The notes below the pieces were generated by a model that was given only the letters and a program-made list of their open reading frames with translations, searched no databases and was not told the origin of the DNA. From Bifidobacterium santillanense (GTDB lineage: Bacteria > Actinomycetota > Actinomycetes > Actinomycetales > Bifidobacteriaceae): 64,000 nucleotides of DNA. The position numbers were made by a program, and so were the translations under genes. The DNA lies in the NCBI RefSeq assembly GCF_018555385.1, contig NZ_JAFEJS010000011.1:1-64000 (forward strand), given 5' to 3'. Below, piece after piece: positions 9,701-19,006 of this stretch; position 1 is the first letter of the stretch, and every line of letters begins with the position of its first letter.

Positions 9701-10872
9701 CGAACTACATCAGCCACTTCGGCGTGTACCGCAAGTCCATCGTCGACGAGATCGGCGGCTTCCGCGTCGGCTACGAAGGCTCCCAGGACTACGACCTGGT
9801 GCTGCGCTTCGTGGAGAAGACCGAGCCCTCCCGCATCCGTCACATCGCCAAGGTGCTGTACCACTGGCGTACGCTGGCCACGTCGACCGCGTCCGGAGCC
9901 GGAGCGAAGAGCTATGCGTCCGATGCCGGTCTGAAGGCCCTGCAGTCCGCCATGGAGCGTCGCGGCGTCGACGCGGAGGTGGTCTCGGCCGGTCCGAACG
10001 GCATCTACAACGTGCACTACGCGATCGCCGATCCCGAGCTGGTGTCCGTCATCATCCCGACCAAGAACGGGTACGACAACATCGAACGCTGCGTCACCTC
10101 GATCATCGAGAAGACCGAGTACAAGAACTACGAGATCGTCATCGCGGACAACGGCAGCACCAACCCGCACATGTTCGAGCTGTACAAGCGCTACGAACAG
10201 CAGCTGGGCGACCGCTTCCGCGTGGAGGAGATCGACATCCCGTTCAACTTCTCGAGGATCAACAACCTCGCGGCGCAGAAGGCGAAGGGCAAGTACCTGC
10301 TGTTCCTCAACGACGATACCGAGGTCATCAGCCCCGAATGGATGACCCGTATGGTGTCGTTCGCGCAGCTGGACCGCGTCGGCGTCGTCGGCGCGAAGCT
10401 GTACTACCCGACCGAGACCATCCAGCACGCCGGCATCGTGCTCGGTCTGGGCGGTGCCGCCGGCCATATCCAGGTCGGCTTCCCGCGTACGTATCTCGGC
10501 TACTTCGGTCGTCTGATCGAGAACGTCAACTACTCCGCCGTGACCGCCGCCTGCTGCATGGTGAAGGCCGCCGACTTCCATGCGGTCAACGGATTCGACG
10601 AGGATCTCGCCGTCGCGTACAACGACGTCGACCTGTGCCTGCGCATCGGCAGGGATCTGGGACGTGACATCGTCTGGGCGCATGAGGTGGAGCTGTACCA
10701 CTACGAGTCCGTCACCCGCGGCTACGACATCAAGAGCCAGAAGAAGAAGGAACGCCTCGAGCAGGAGGCCGACAAGATGCGGAAGAAGTACCCGGCGCTG
10801 ATCGAGAACGACCCGTACTACAACCCGAATCTGTCTCGCACCTCGGGCAACTACTGGGTTCGTAAGGTCTGA
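6772..10872 (+). CDS. Giant multi-domain GT2 glycosyltransferase with duplicated module
   Basis: A 1366-aa protein with three GT-A/GT2 domains. Domain 1 starts near residue 181 (PLISIVTPVYN) with the acidic motif FMDNDDELAP. Domain 2 starts near residue 831 (PLISLLVPVYN) with LLDNDDELAP. Domain 3 starts near residue 1090 (VSVIIPTKNG) with FLNDDTEVIS. Each of the first two is preceded by a beta-sandwich-like segment containing VVTGWAVD (near residue 28) or LVTGWAAD (near residue 680), so module 1 and module 2 are an internal duplication. Module 2 is joined to the RfbF/RfbC-like third domain. Such proteins extend rhamnan- or galactan-type chains and often couple to an ABC exporter, which lies directly upstream. 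ATG 6772 follows AGGAGC. A perfect terminator hairpin follows. Sugar specificities cannot be read from sequence. Confidence 0.9.
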   Translation: MYTVLGNRSYQVSIETVEETVIGSDKRIVVTGWAVDKLRNRALDLSIKARNGHLTRQVRPDVTPVFGLDPRERSGFSITIPAGDHVFIMGCETPGGTIARKVDLNRVRRELHSEFVRKRMRQMSFYLSHAWTKQGAKALYGAVKRRFVKQQSFYERWIANNETMTKDEAASQIAGFQRRPLISIVTPVYNVDEVWLRKFVESVQNQWYDNWELCLADDHSPAKHVKPLLEELAKQDPRIKVTFRSENGRIAKATNSAIELATGDYVGFMDNDDELAPQALFEVVKALNDDPQIDFVYTDEDKINEHGTRFDPFFKPDWSPDLLLGHNYITHFVVVSKPLLDTVGALRSEYDGSQDYDFVLRATEQARKVHHIPQMLYHWRTLASSVAGDPRSKMYAYEAGRAAIEAALQRRGITGNVRMLDNLGTYKIDYTFDLPSVVVIAAGYNKAQFQKLQDSADYPSVRFVRIEDGDEATRAAADADETLAVFLDGMMPQDKQWLREMVNYSHNQGIAVVGGKIFDSRHRVVNVGVTLRALRSGKPFEMRGAWDEGIGYYFRDLLPRDMFAVTEDCMLVTRKEFVDMGGFNSQLKPGLRGIDYCVRVREQSGRAALWQPYSVFTDLKHDHLTIDGADAVKYINSRRNLADPFASVCFPADYSKQEGIKYVLDRVETRNGGTTVLVTGWAADLHGNEEVDITLRETPDATLERLERIVRLDVNLENPVPGDSVLGFKAEIALHGNPKRAAKGLALVFTTPTDHKEAKLNVRTSPVLEGLASFFHKVALLRHPRATGKRLIEKYWSPRWQKQAYQKLIKRTEQYNPADVRRQIDGFSYKPLISLLVPVYNVDPQWLEKCVDSVIGQYYDNWELCLADDCSTDERVRPKLTEIANRDSRIRLVFRDKNGHISRATNSALAIADGEFVGLLDNDDELAPQALFEVVKALNENPETDLIYSDEDKEDEEGNRFDPHFKPNYSPDLLLSTNYISHFGVYRKSIVDEIGGFRVGYEGSQDYDLVLRFVEKTEPSRIRHIAKVLYHWRTLATSTASGAGAKSYASDAGLKALQSAMERRGVDAEVVSAGPNGIYNVHYAIADPELVSVIIPTKNGYDNIERCVTSIIEKTEYKNYEIVIADNGSTNPHMFELYKRYEQQLGDRFRVEEIDIPFNFSRINNLAAQKAKGKYLLFLNDDTEVISPEWMTRMVSFAQLDRVGVVGAKLYYPTETIQHAGIVLGLGGAAGHIQVGFPRTYLGYFGRLIENVNYSAVTAACCMVKAADFHAVNGFDEDLAVAYNDVDLCLRIGRDLGRDIVWAHEVELYHYESVTRGYDIKSQKKKERLEQEADKMRKKYPALIENDPYYNPNLSRTSGNYWVRKV

Positions 10873-10889
10873 TTCGCACGATTCCGTTG

Positions 10890-10929
10890 AACGGCCGGCG
10901 GCTTCTTCACAGAGGTCGCCGGCCGTTTG
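10890..10929 (+). terminator. Intrinsic terminator-like hairpin
   Basis: AACGGCCGGCG (10890-10900) pairs perfectly over 11 bp with CGCCGGCCGTT (10917-10927), followed by TT. It ends the exporter-glycosyltransferase unit before rmlB. Confidence 0.75.
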
Positions 10930-10980
10930 CGTGGGTCGGGGGAATCGCTTCACTGTTCCCGCCAACAGGTACCATGGTGA

Positions 10981-12006
<1,026 letters not shown>

Positions 12007-12019
12007 GAGGGGAATGATC

Positions 12020-13474
12020 ATGGGTTTTGAGTTCGAGAAGGAACTGAGGGTCACGGAGACGAACATCCCGGGTCTGCTGGTGTTCGATCTGCCGGTGCAT
12101 GGGGACAACCGGGGCTGGTTCAAGGAGAACTGGCAGCGCGCCAAGATGACCGCGTTGGGTCTGCCGGATTTCGGTCCGGTGCAGAACAACATCTCGTATA
12201 ACGCGACGAAGGGCGTGACGCGCGGCATCCATGCGGAGCCGTGGGACAAGTACATCTCGATCGCGGCGGGCGAGATCTTCGGCGCGTGGGTGGACCTGCG
12301 TCCGGGCGGCTCGTTCGGCCAGGTGTTCACGACCCGTCTTGACCCGAGCCGGGCGATCTACGTGCCGCGCGGCGTGGGCAACAGCTTCCAGGCCCTCGAG
12401 GACGGCACCGTGTACACGTACCTGGTCAACGCCCACTGGAGCCTCGAGCAGAAGAAGACCTACACGTTCGTCAACCTCGCCGACCCCGAGCTGAACATCC
12501 GGTGGCCGATCCCCTTGGAGCAGTCGGAGCGGTCCGAGGCGGACCTGCACCACCCGATGCTCAAGGACGCCAAGCCCATGAGCCCGAAGCGCACCCTGGT
12601 GACCGGGTGCAACGGGCAGCTGGGCCATGCGATCCGCGCCTACGCGGAGGAGCACGGTCTTGAGGGCTTCGAGTACACGGACATCGACGAGTTCGACTTC
12701 TCCGACCCGGCCGCGTACGACAGGTACGACTGGTCGCTGTACGGGACGATCATCAACGCGGGCGCCTACACCGCCGTCGACAGGGCCGAGACCGCCGAGG
12801 GCCGCCCCGTCGCGTGGAAGGCCAACGCCCAGGGTCCCGCCCTGCTCGCCAGGGTCGCCAAGGACCATCACATCACGCTGGTGCACGTGAGCTCGGACTA
12901 CGTGTTCGACGGGACCGCCGAGCAGCACACGGAGTCGGAGGCATTCGCGCCGCTGGGCGTGTACGGGCAGACGAAGGCCGCGGGCGACATCGCCGTGGCC
13001 AACGCGCCCGAGCACTACATCCTACGCTCCTCCTGGGTGATCGGCGAGGGCCACAACTTCGTCAAGACCATGATGAACCTGTCCAACCGCGTCGCCGACC
13101 CGGAGGACGGCCTCAACCAGGTGACCGTCGTGGACGACCAGTTCGGGCGCCTGACGTTCACCCGGGACATGGCCGAGGCGATCTTCCACCTGCTCGACAG
13201 CCACGCCCCGTACGGCACGTACAACCTCACCGGAAGCGGCGCCGTCAAGAGCTGGGCGGACATCGCCGCCGAGGTCTTCGACCTGACGAACGGCAACGGC
13301 GACAAGGTCAAGCCCATCTCGACCGCCGAGTACTTCGCCAACGCCAAGAACCCCGTGTCCCCGCGCCCGACGCACTCCGCGCTCGACCTGACCAAGATTG
13401 AGGACGCCGGCTACACCCCCGCCGACTGGGAGGAATCCCTCAAGGCATACGTCGACAAGGAACTCAACAAGTAA
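12020..13474 (+). CDS. rmlCD: Fused dTDP-4-dehydrorhamnose 3,5-epimerase / dTDP-4-dehydrorhamnose reductase (RmlC-RmlD)
   Basis: A 484-aa bifunctional protein that finishes dTDP-L-rhamnose. Residues 1-190 are a cupin-like RmlC domain with GDNRGWFKE, the catalytic-His segment TRGIHAEPW and the barrel motif VPRGVGNSFQ. Residues about 195-484 are an RmlD reductase with TGCNGQLGHA, the Ser/Tyr/Lys motifs VSSDYVFDG and YGQTKAAGD, and the RSSWVIGEG motif. The fusion is the usual arrangement in bifidobacteria. Two in-frame ATGs exist (12014 and 12020). GAGGGG at 12007-12012 suits 12020. A 20-bp bidirectional terminator separates the gene from the convergent membrane protein. Confidence 0.95.
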   Translation: MGFEFEKELRVTETNIPGLLVFDLPVHGDNRGWFKENWQRAKMTALGLPDFGPVQNNISYNATKGVTRGIHAEPWDKYISIAAGEIFGAWVDLRPGGSFGQVFTTRLDPSRAIYVPRGVGNSFQALEDGTVYTYLVNAHWSLEQKKTYTFVNLADPELNIRWPIPLEQSERSEADLHHPMLKDAKPMSPKRTLVTGCNGQLGHAIRAYAEEHGLEGFEYTDIDEFDFSDPAAYDRYDWSLYGTIINAGAYTAVDRAETAEGRPVAWKANAQGPALLARVAKDHHITLVHVSSDYVFDGTAEQHTESEAFAPLGVYGQTKAAGDIAVANAPEHYILRSSWVIGEGHNFVKTMMNLSNRVADPEDGLNQVTVVDDQFGRLTFTRDMAEAIFHLLDSHAPYGTYNLTGSGAVKSWADIAAEVFDLTNGNGDKVKPISTAEYFANAKNPVSPRPTHSALDLTKIEDAGYTPADWEESLKAYVDKELNK

Positions 13475-13499
13475 TACGTTCCTCGGACGCAACATCAAC

Positions 13500-13545
13500 A
13501 TAGAGGAGAGGGAGCCGCGAATTTCCGCGGCTCCCTCTCCTCTAT
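13500..13545. terminator. Bidirectional terminator, 20-bp perfect stem
   Basis: Bases 13500-13519 and 13526-13545 are perfectly complementary around the 6-nt loop AATTTC. It stands between the convergent rmlCD and the DUF2142-type gene and has A/T-rich ends (ATAGAGG and CCTCTAT), so it can serve both strands. Confidence 0.9.
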
Positions 13546-13556
13546 ATGACGGCCAT

Positions 13557-16238
13557 TTACGGCTGGCCGGTGAAGCCGGTGACCCCGTCCGCCTGATACA
13601 GCAACGAATAGATGAATCCATCGAACGTCAGCAGGACGATGGCAATCAGGCATAGGGCCATTCCCAATTCGCTCAACGGTACCGTCGCCGGGCGATTCGT
13701 ATGGGACGGGGTCGTCAGCAGCGAATCATCGGTCTTCGCCGAGAATCTGCGGCATATCATCCAGACGATCGCCAATGCGAACAGAGACGTCGCGCACAGA
13801 TAATAGCGACTGGAGAACGCACCGGGGTAGCCGTTCCTATAGAACCCGTTGAATGCGGAATACCACTGGTACACGGCGGTCGCGAGCATCGCCGTCTCGA
13901 CGATGATGAAGTAATCGCGGTGACGGGAGCGACTCATCAGGAAGACCGCCAGTGGCACCACGAGCACCGCCATGACGGCCATGCGGTCCAGAGCATACAG
14001 GGGGGCCTCGGGCTTCGGCACGCCTATGGTGCCGGCCAGGGCCTGCCACGTATCCAGGAAATGCCGGACGTAGTAGTTCACGTATTCCCACACGTTGTAC
14101 GAGAGTCGGTGCTCCGCGTCGACATAGAAGTTCGACTTCACGTATCCGGAGAAGTCGAACTTCTGGAAACTGGGCTGCAGCGTGTGGAATCGGGCCATCA
14201 TGTAGCCGAAATACCCGATCGGAACGAGGTAGATCGGCAGCGTCCCCAGGAAACTCGCCCGCATGAACGGCTTCCGATCGCGTTCCACGAACAGGGTGTA
14301 GATCACCACCCCCAGCGAGATGAGACCGACGACCATGGCCGCGGTCAACTTGCTGAGGAACGACAGCGTGACGCCGCAGGCGATGACGCCGTACGTCAGC
14401 AGATCATAGCGGCGTTCGAAGAACCGCACCATGCCGAATACGAACACGGAGACCGCGAACAGGGTCATGGAATCATTGGACACCCCGCTCATCGTGAACA
14501 GCAGGTTCGGCGGGCTGATGACCATCAGTCCGAACAGCAGATGCAACGCGGGGATCTTGCGGATACGCGTGAAACCCAGATAGAACACCAGCGCGATGCC
14601 GATGAACCCGATCAGGAACGAGACGAATTCCATGCGCACGACGTCGAAGGTCGCGGTGCCTCCGCTGATGGTCATGCCGCCGAAGACGCGCTCGATCTGG
14701 TAGAACAGCGGCGGATGGCCAAGACGATTGAACTCGGTGGGCTGCGTGAGATCCAGACTGTTGGCGCTGGTCCGGGCGTATACCTGCATATCGGCGAAGT
14801 CGGGAATCAGCCCGCCATGCTGTTTGAGATAGGCGATGTAGGAGAGATGCGCCTCCTCATCCGGGAACCCTTGCAGATACCGGGTGTACACGCCGAATTG
14901 GAAGAAGGCGTATGCGGACAGCACCAGATAGTTCACGGCGCACATCGCCGTCGTGACCATGCGGCCGAGGCGTCTGCCGGCCAGCAGATTGCACAGCAGC
15001 AATGCCAGAAGCCCGAGGACGATCACGGTGATGACGGTCCGATACGGGTATCCCCGATATCCGATCGCGATGTTCAGATACGTGAACGGCTGCGAGGACT
15101 TGACCGACAGCTCCATCGAATCGGGCGTGGAACCCATCGGCAGCGATTCCGTGGTCTGCTCGAGGGCCGCTCCCTGGAATTGGACGGTGGCGGGGTGACG
15201 GTCGAGCTTGTGGATGCTCACGACGAAGGTCCTGCCCGCCGCATGGTCGTACCGCAGCGGGATCTCCGCCTTGGTCGTGGGCATGCCATCGGAATCCCTC
15301 ACCAACAGGTCCGGGGTCAGCAGGCCGGAATACAGGCTGGAACCATCCGAGGAATCCATCACCTCGATGGCGTAGCGGTTTCGGTATTCATGCGAATTCA
15401 CATACACCTTGTCGTAATTCGGATTACCGGTGTCCGCCGGATCGATGGACAGCGTGAAGGAAAGCGGCATGCGGATGGAACGCAGTTCATCCTGCTGCGC
15501 GACGAACGGCTGGCTGAATTCGTACGTCGAATCGTCGTCGATGTTGACCGGCTGCGTGAACGAATAGGAGTAGTGATAGATGATCGGCTTCTTGACCAGC
15601 CATACGTTGGCGAGGAAACCACCGATGAGCAGCATGACCACCGTGCCCAGGGCGAAATATCGACGATCCAGATGACGCAGTATGCCCATGCGGCAGATCG
15701 TGATCGCGTACAACACCAGCAGGGCGGCCAGAATCGCCAGCTTGATCTCCGAGGTGAACGCCAGCTTCCGTTGCAAATCGGTCAGCTGTTCTGCCGAAAC
15801 CGAGAATCGGACGTTGCCGCCGTGATTCGAATCCGATGTCCGTTCGATGGAGGCCCCGGGGATGACGGATACTCCGTACAGCGTTTTGCCGTCCGCGACG
15901 ACGCTGGCCTCAAGCCGCGAGAGCTTGGCGGTCTCCGGAGCCGAGATGACCAGAGACCTCGAATCCATGTTCAGTGAGTCGACGTTGATGGCGGCGTTGC
16001 CATTGATCGGGAACGCGCGTTGCGTCGCGGACTTCGAATAGCCGGGATTATCGTCGAACACGAATGACACCTGATCGGCGGGGGAGACCGAGTCCCCGAA
16101 TCGGGCCGCATACTGCACGTTGATCGCGGGGAATCGTCCGATGCCCACGGCGAAGGCAAACAGTAGGAAGACGATGGTGGTCGCAATCAGCCGATGCGCT
16201 GCCACGAGCGCGACGGCTTTGTCCAAAGTGTGCTTCAT
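13557..16238 (-). CDS. Large polytopic membrane protein, DUF2142/GT-C-like
   Basis: An 893-aa membrane protein. One hydrophobic segment lies near residue 20, followed by a long extracytoplasmic beta-rich region (about residues 40-390, with a helix near 180-235), then about nine transmembrane segments. The motif FPDEEAHLSYIAYLK followed by LGHPPLFYQIERV resembles the D-E-x-x-H and HPPLFY signatures of DUF2142 and GT-C/ArnT-like glycosyltransferases, which use lipid-linked sugars outside the membrane. The start at 16238 (MKHTLDK) places the first helix normally; ATG 16280 is an in-frame alternative, and neither has a good ribosome binding site. It is divergent from the next GT-C-like gene, which carries the same type of motif. 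A role in modifying or polymerising the exported glycan is inference. Confidence 0.75.
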   Translation of the reverse strand: MKHTLDKAVALVAAHRLIATTIVFLLFAFAVGIGRFPAINVQYAARFGDSVSPADQVSFVFDDNPGYSKSATQRAFPINGNAAINVDSLNMDSRSLVISAPETAKLSRLEASVVADGKTLYGVSVIPGASIERTSDSNHGGNVRFSVSAEQLTDLQRKLAFTSEIKLAILAALLVLYAITICRMGILRHLDRRYFALGTVVMLLIGGFLANVWLVKKPIIYHYSYSFTQPVNIDDDSTYEFSQPFVAQQDELRSIRMPLSFTLSIDPADTGNPNYDKVYVNSHEYRNRYAIEVMDSSDGSSLYSGLLTPDLLVRDSDGMPTTKAEIPLRYDHAAGRTFVVSIHKLDRHPATVQFQGAALEQTTESLPMGSTPDSMELSVKSSQPFTYLNIAIGYRGYPYRTVITVIVLGLLALLLCNLLAGRRLGRMVTTAMCAVNYLVLSAYAFFQFGVYTRYLQGFPDEEAHLSYIAYLKQHGGLIPDFADMQVYARTSANSLDLTQPTEFNRLGHPPLFYQIERVFGGMTISGGTATFDVVRMEFVSFLIGFIGIALVFYLGFTRIRKIPALHLLFGLMVISPPNLLFTMSGVSNDSMTLFAVSVFVFGMVRFFERRYDLLTYGVIACGVTLSFLSKLTAAMVVGLISLGVVIYTLFVERDRKPFMRASFLGTLPIYLVPIGYFGYMMARFHTLQPSFQKFDFSGYVKSNFYVDAEHRLSYNVWEYVNYYVRHFLDTWQALAGTIGVPKPEAPLYALDRMAVMAVLVVPLAVFLMSRSRHRDYFIIVETAMLATAVYQWYSAFNGFYRNGYPGAFSSRYYLCATSLFALAIVWMICRRFSAKTDDSLLTTPSHTNRPATVPLSELGMALCLIAIVLLTFDGFIYSLLYQADGVTGFTGQP

Positions 16239-16300
16239 ATGCTGGCTTTCGGCGATTGACGGGAACGTACTGCCCCTCATTGTAGGAGATGGCCGGATTG

Positions 16301-16315
16301 TATAATCTCCTTCCG
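16301..16315 (+). promoter_or_regulatory. Consensus -10 box (TATAAT) 8 nt before a GTG start
   Basis: TATAAT occupies 16301-16306. Transcription would begin around 16313-16315, on the GTG of the following gene, giving a leaderless mRNA. No ribosome binding site is present between box and start. Confidence 0.6.
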
Positions 16316-17898
16316 TGAATAAGGGTGGCAGGCATGGAAGGACCGGAACTCCGGCGACGGTGCGGATATCGAAGCGGTCGATAGCGATGAGGCAACGTAT
16401 GGGAGGAGCTGGGCTGGTCCTGCTCGTCGCGGCGCTGCTGATCTACACCGCCGGCGACCTGTGGCAGAACATCGCCTGGCCGCCGTTCTTCAGTTTCGAC
16501 GAGACGCTGGAGGTCGATTACGTCTATCAGCTCACCCAGGGGCATCTGCCGACGTTCTTCGGCGGGGCGGAGTTCAATCCGCTCCACATGGACTACCCGT
16601 ACGATGTCCAATGGCGCTACCAGCACCCGCCGCTGTTCTATGCGCTGGAGGCGCCGGTCTTCCTGCTGTTCGACACCCTGCATCATCCGATTCGCGGCAT
16701 CTGGGCCATGCGCGCCTTGGTGTGGGTGATGGGCGTTCTGTTGATCGTCTGCTCTCGTTGGGCCGCGAAATGGGTCATCGGCGGCGAATGCCCGGCCGTC
16801 TCCCTCGTGCCCGTCATCGTGGCGTCGAACCGGTGCCTCCCCTCGGTCGTCTTCAACTACACGTTGGCGAGTCTGTGGGTGACGTTGCTGATCGGCATGA
16901 CCGCCAAGCTCGTTCGGTCGATGCTTGAGGACGATGTATTGACCGGTTCGCTGACGACATATGCGTCGACCGTCCGCATGATCGTCCTATGGTGGCTGAT
17001 CGTCGCTCTGGCGCCGTTGACCAGACTATCGACCGTGCCGATCATGGGCCTGTGCCTGCTGATCGTGTTCCTTGCGGTCCTCCTGTCCTCGCATCGCCGG
17101 ATTCGCAACATCACCGTGTTGTGCGTGCTGCCCGGAATCATCGCCGTGGCCGCTTCGGCCTGGTTCTATCTCCGGTTGCACGCGTTGTCCGGAAACTTCA
17201 CCGGTTCACAGCCGGAATGGTCACGTACCCATCTGCAGCGGAACACGAACAAGACGTTCATCCAGGCGCTGCTGGACCCGCATTTCTACAAGAGCACCAT
17301 GTCCCAGTACCAGAATTCCGCGGTCACCAATACCGGCTGGGGATGGGCGTTCGTGCTGCTGCTGACCGTCATCCCCATGGTGGTCGGATTCATGGGCATC
17401 ATCATGTGGGCTGTCCGTCGGTATCGCGGAGACGGAGGCATGCCTGCCGCGAATGCGTTCCTCGGGGGCAGGGGAGCGGGGCGCGCCGCCCTGCTGATGG
17501 CTCTGATGCTGGCGTTGTCGTTCGGCGGCACGGTGTTCCAGCAGCTGCTGTTCTATAAGCAGGGCGGCAGCGACAACGCCGTGTACTTCAGCCTGATCTC
17601 CATCGTGTTCGCCGTCGTCATCGCCATGGGATTCACGTGGGATGGCCTGCCGGGCTGGATGTCGAATGGCGTCGTCTGCATGTGGCTGACGCTGAAGGTG
17701 ACGGCCTTGCTGTATGAGGCGGCGCTGAAATGGCCATTCGCCGTCGGCGGGACAATGGAGCACGCGGGGTTGCCGGCGCAATTCGCCGCGTACTCATCGC
17801 TTGTCGTCACATGCGCCGGCGTGCTGATCGCCGCGGTTACCGTCTGCCTGCGGCCGAGGCCGCGGCTCGGCGCACCCAATCGGCCAACTGCCGGGTGA
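16315..17898 (+). CDS. GT-C-like integral membrane glycosyltransferase (putative)
   Basis: A 527-aa protein with about ten to eleven hydrophobic helices. Near the N-terminus FFSFDETLEVDYVYQL and then WRYQHPPLFYALEAPVF match the acidic-loop and HPPLFY pattern of GT-C enzymes and of the divergent neighbour at 13557-16238, although the two proteins are otherwise different. Start GTG 16315 lies 8 nt after a perfect TATAAT and is probably leaderless. The alternative ATG at 16387 would still retain the first helix. Its last 62 bases overlap the 3' end of the convergent GT4 gene, and no terminator lies between them. Expected location is the cytoplasmic membrane, with a lipid-linked sugar donor. The function is inferred from topology and motif only. 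Confidence 0.7.
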   Translation: MNKGGRHGRTGTPATVRISKRSIAMRQRMGGAGLVLLVAALLIYTAGDLWQNIAWPPFFSFDETLEVDYVYQLTQGHLPTFFGGAEFNPLHMDYPYDVQWRYQHPPLFYALEAPVFLLFDTLHHPIRGIWAMRALVWVMGVLLIVCSRWAAKWVIGGECPAVSLVPVIVASNRCLPSVVFNYTLASLWVTLLIGMTAKLVRSMLEDDVLTGSLTTYASTVRMIVLWWLIVALAPLTRLSTVPIMGLCLLIVFLAVLLSSHRRIRNITVLCVLPGIIAVAASAWFYLRLHALSGNFTGSQPEWSRTHLQRNTNKTFIQALLDPHFYKSTMSQYQNSAVTNTGWGWAFVLLLTVIPMVVGFMGIIMWAVRRYRGDGGMPAANAFLGGRGAGRAALLMALMLALSFGGTVFQQLLFYKQGGSDNAVYFSLISIVFAVVIAMGFTWDGLPGWMSNGVVCMWLTLKVTALLYEAALKWPFAVGGTMEHAGLPAQFAAYSSLVVTCAGVLIAAVTVCLRPRPRLGAPNRPTAG

Positions 17899-19006
17899 TG
17901 CGCTGCGCGGTGAACGCCTTCGCGGTCTCCTCCGCCGATTGCTGAGCGGCGTGCAGTCTCTCATCGTCCGCCAGCAGCTCTTCGATGGCGTCGGCCAGCC
18001 AGACCGCATCGCCCGGCTTCACGTACGTCACGCCATCACCGAGCATGCGGCGCTGCGGCGCGGTGTCCGAGGTGATGACGGCGCATCCGGCGGCCATGGA
18101 CTGGTACACCTTGTTCGGCACCACGTGCAGGCCCTTGGGGGTGGTCGAGAAGATGCCGAGCGAGATCGCGTGCGAGGCGACCAGGGCCGGCAGGTCCTCC
18201 GGCTCGACCCACTCGCGGAACTCCACGTTGTCGAGCCCGGCGGCGATGGTGCGGACCTCGTCGTAGTCCTGCCCCTTGCCGATGAGCGTGAAGTGCGGGG
18301 TGAGCCCGCGCGAGGCCAGTTCCTTCGCGGCCCGCGCGATGACCGGCACGCCCTGCAGCGGCGTGTACAGGCCGTAGAACACGATGTCCCTGCTGCGGGT
18401 CGCCTCTCCGGAGGAGACGGCCTCCGCCTCGGCGTCGCCCGCTGTGTACCATTCGCGCGGCGCGCCGACGGGGATGACCATCGTCTCGTCGCCCGGACGG
18501 CACATGCGGCGGTGCTCCTCGGTGTCCAGCACGGTCAGCGTGGCCGCGCCGATCGCCATGCGGTCGAGCCGGTTGAGGAGTTTGACCTTGAGCCCCTGCG
18601 CGCCGCGGTCCTTGGCGGTGTCGCCGGCGAAGATGAGATGGTCGAGGACGATCGGCACCCCGTGGAACACGTGGTGGGCCAGCAGCACGTCGAAGTGCCC
18701 CATATAGCCCACAAGCACCGCGTCCGGGCGCCCGTTGCGCCTCATCCATGCGCGCGCGTCCCGGCGCAGCGCATGCCACAGGCCCAACAGGTTCCAGCCG
18801 AAGCCGAACAGCTTCCACGGCTTCTTGAGGATCTCCACGCGCTGAGCCGTCGACAGCTCCAGCGGGTGGTTGATCTCGGTCACCTCGCACCCGTTGGCGC
18901 GCAGGCCGTCGATGAGGATGCCCACGCGCGGATGCTTGCGTGTGTTGTAGGTGCCGAACGCAAGTACGCGGGGGCAGAGAGAAGAGGATTCGGTCCGATT
19001 TGTCAC
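17837..19006 (-). CDS. GT4-family glycosyltransferase
   Basis: A 389-aa GT-B fold enzyme. The C-terminal half has the family-4 features RDIVFYGLYTPLQGVPV, LIGKGQDYDEV and the E-x7-E-like donor-binding segment around GLHVVPNKVYQSMAAGCAVITSD. It would transfer a sugar from a nucleotide donor to a lipid- or glycan-bound acceptor on the cytoplasmic face. The start is a GTG whose GTGA overlaps the stop codon of the upstream GT2 gene, so the two are translationally coupled. The stop (TAA, 17837) lies inside the 3' end of the convergent GT-C-like gene. It is the last gene of the minus-strand unit ugd - flippase - GT2 - GT4. Confidence 0.88.
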   Translation of the reverse strand: MTNRTESSSLCPRVLAFGTYNTRKHPRVGILIDGLRANGCEVTEINHPLELSTAQRVEILKKPWKLFGFGWNLLGLWHALRRDARAWMRRNGRPDAVLVGYMGHFDVLLAHHVFHGVPIVLDHLIFAGDTAKDRGAQGLKVKLLNRLDRMAIGAATLTVLDTEEHRRMCRPGDETMVIPVGAPREWYTAGDAEAEAVSSGEATRSRDIVFYGLYTPLQGVPVIARAAKELASRGLTPHFTLIGKGQDYDEVRTIAAGLDNVEFREWVEPEDLPALVASHAISLGIFSTTPKGLHVVPNKVYQSMAAGCAVITSDTAPQRRMLGDGVTYVKPGDAVWLADAIEELLADDERLHAAQQSAEETAKAFTAQRITRQLADWVRRAAASAAGRR

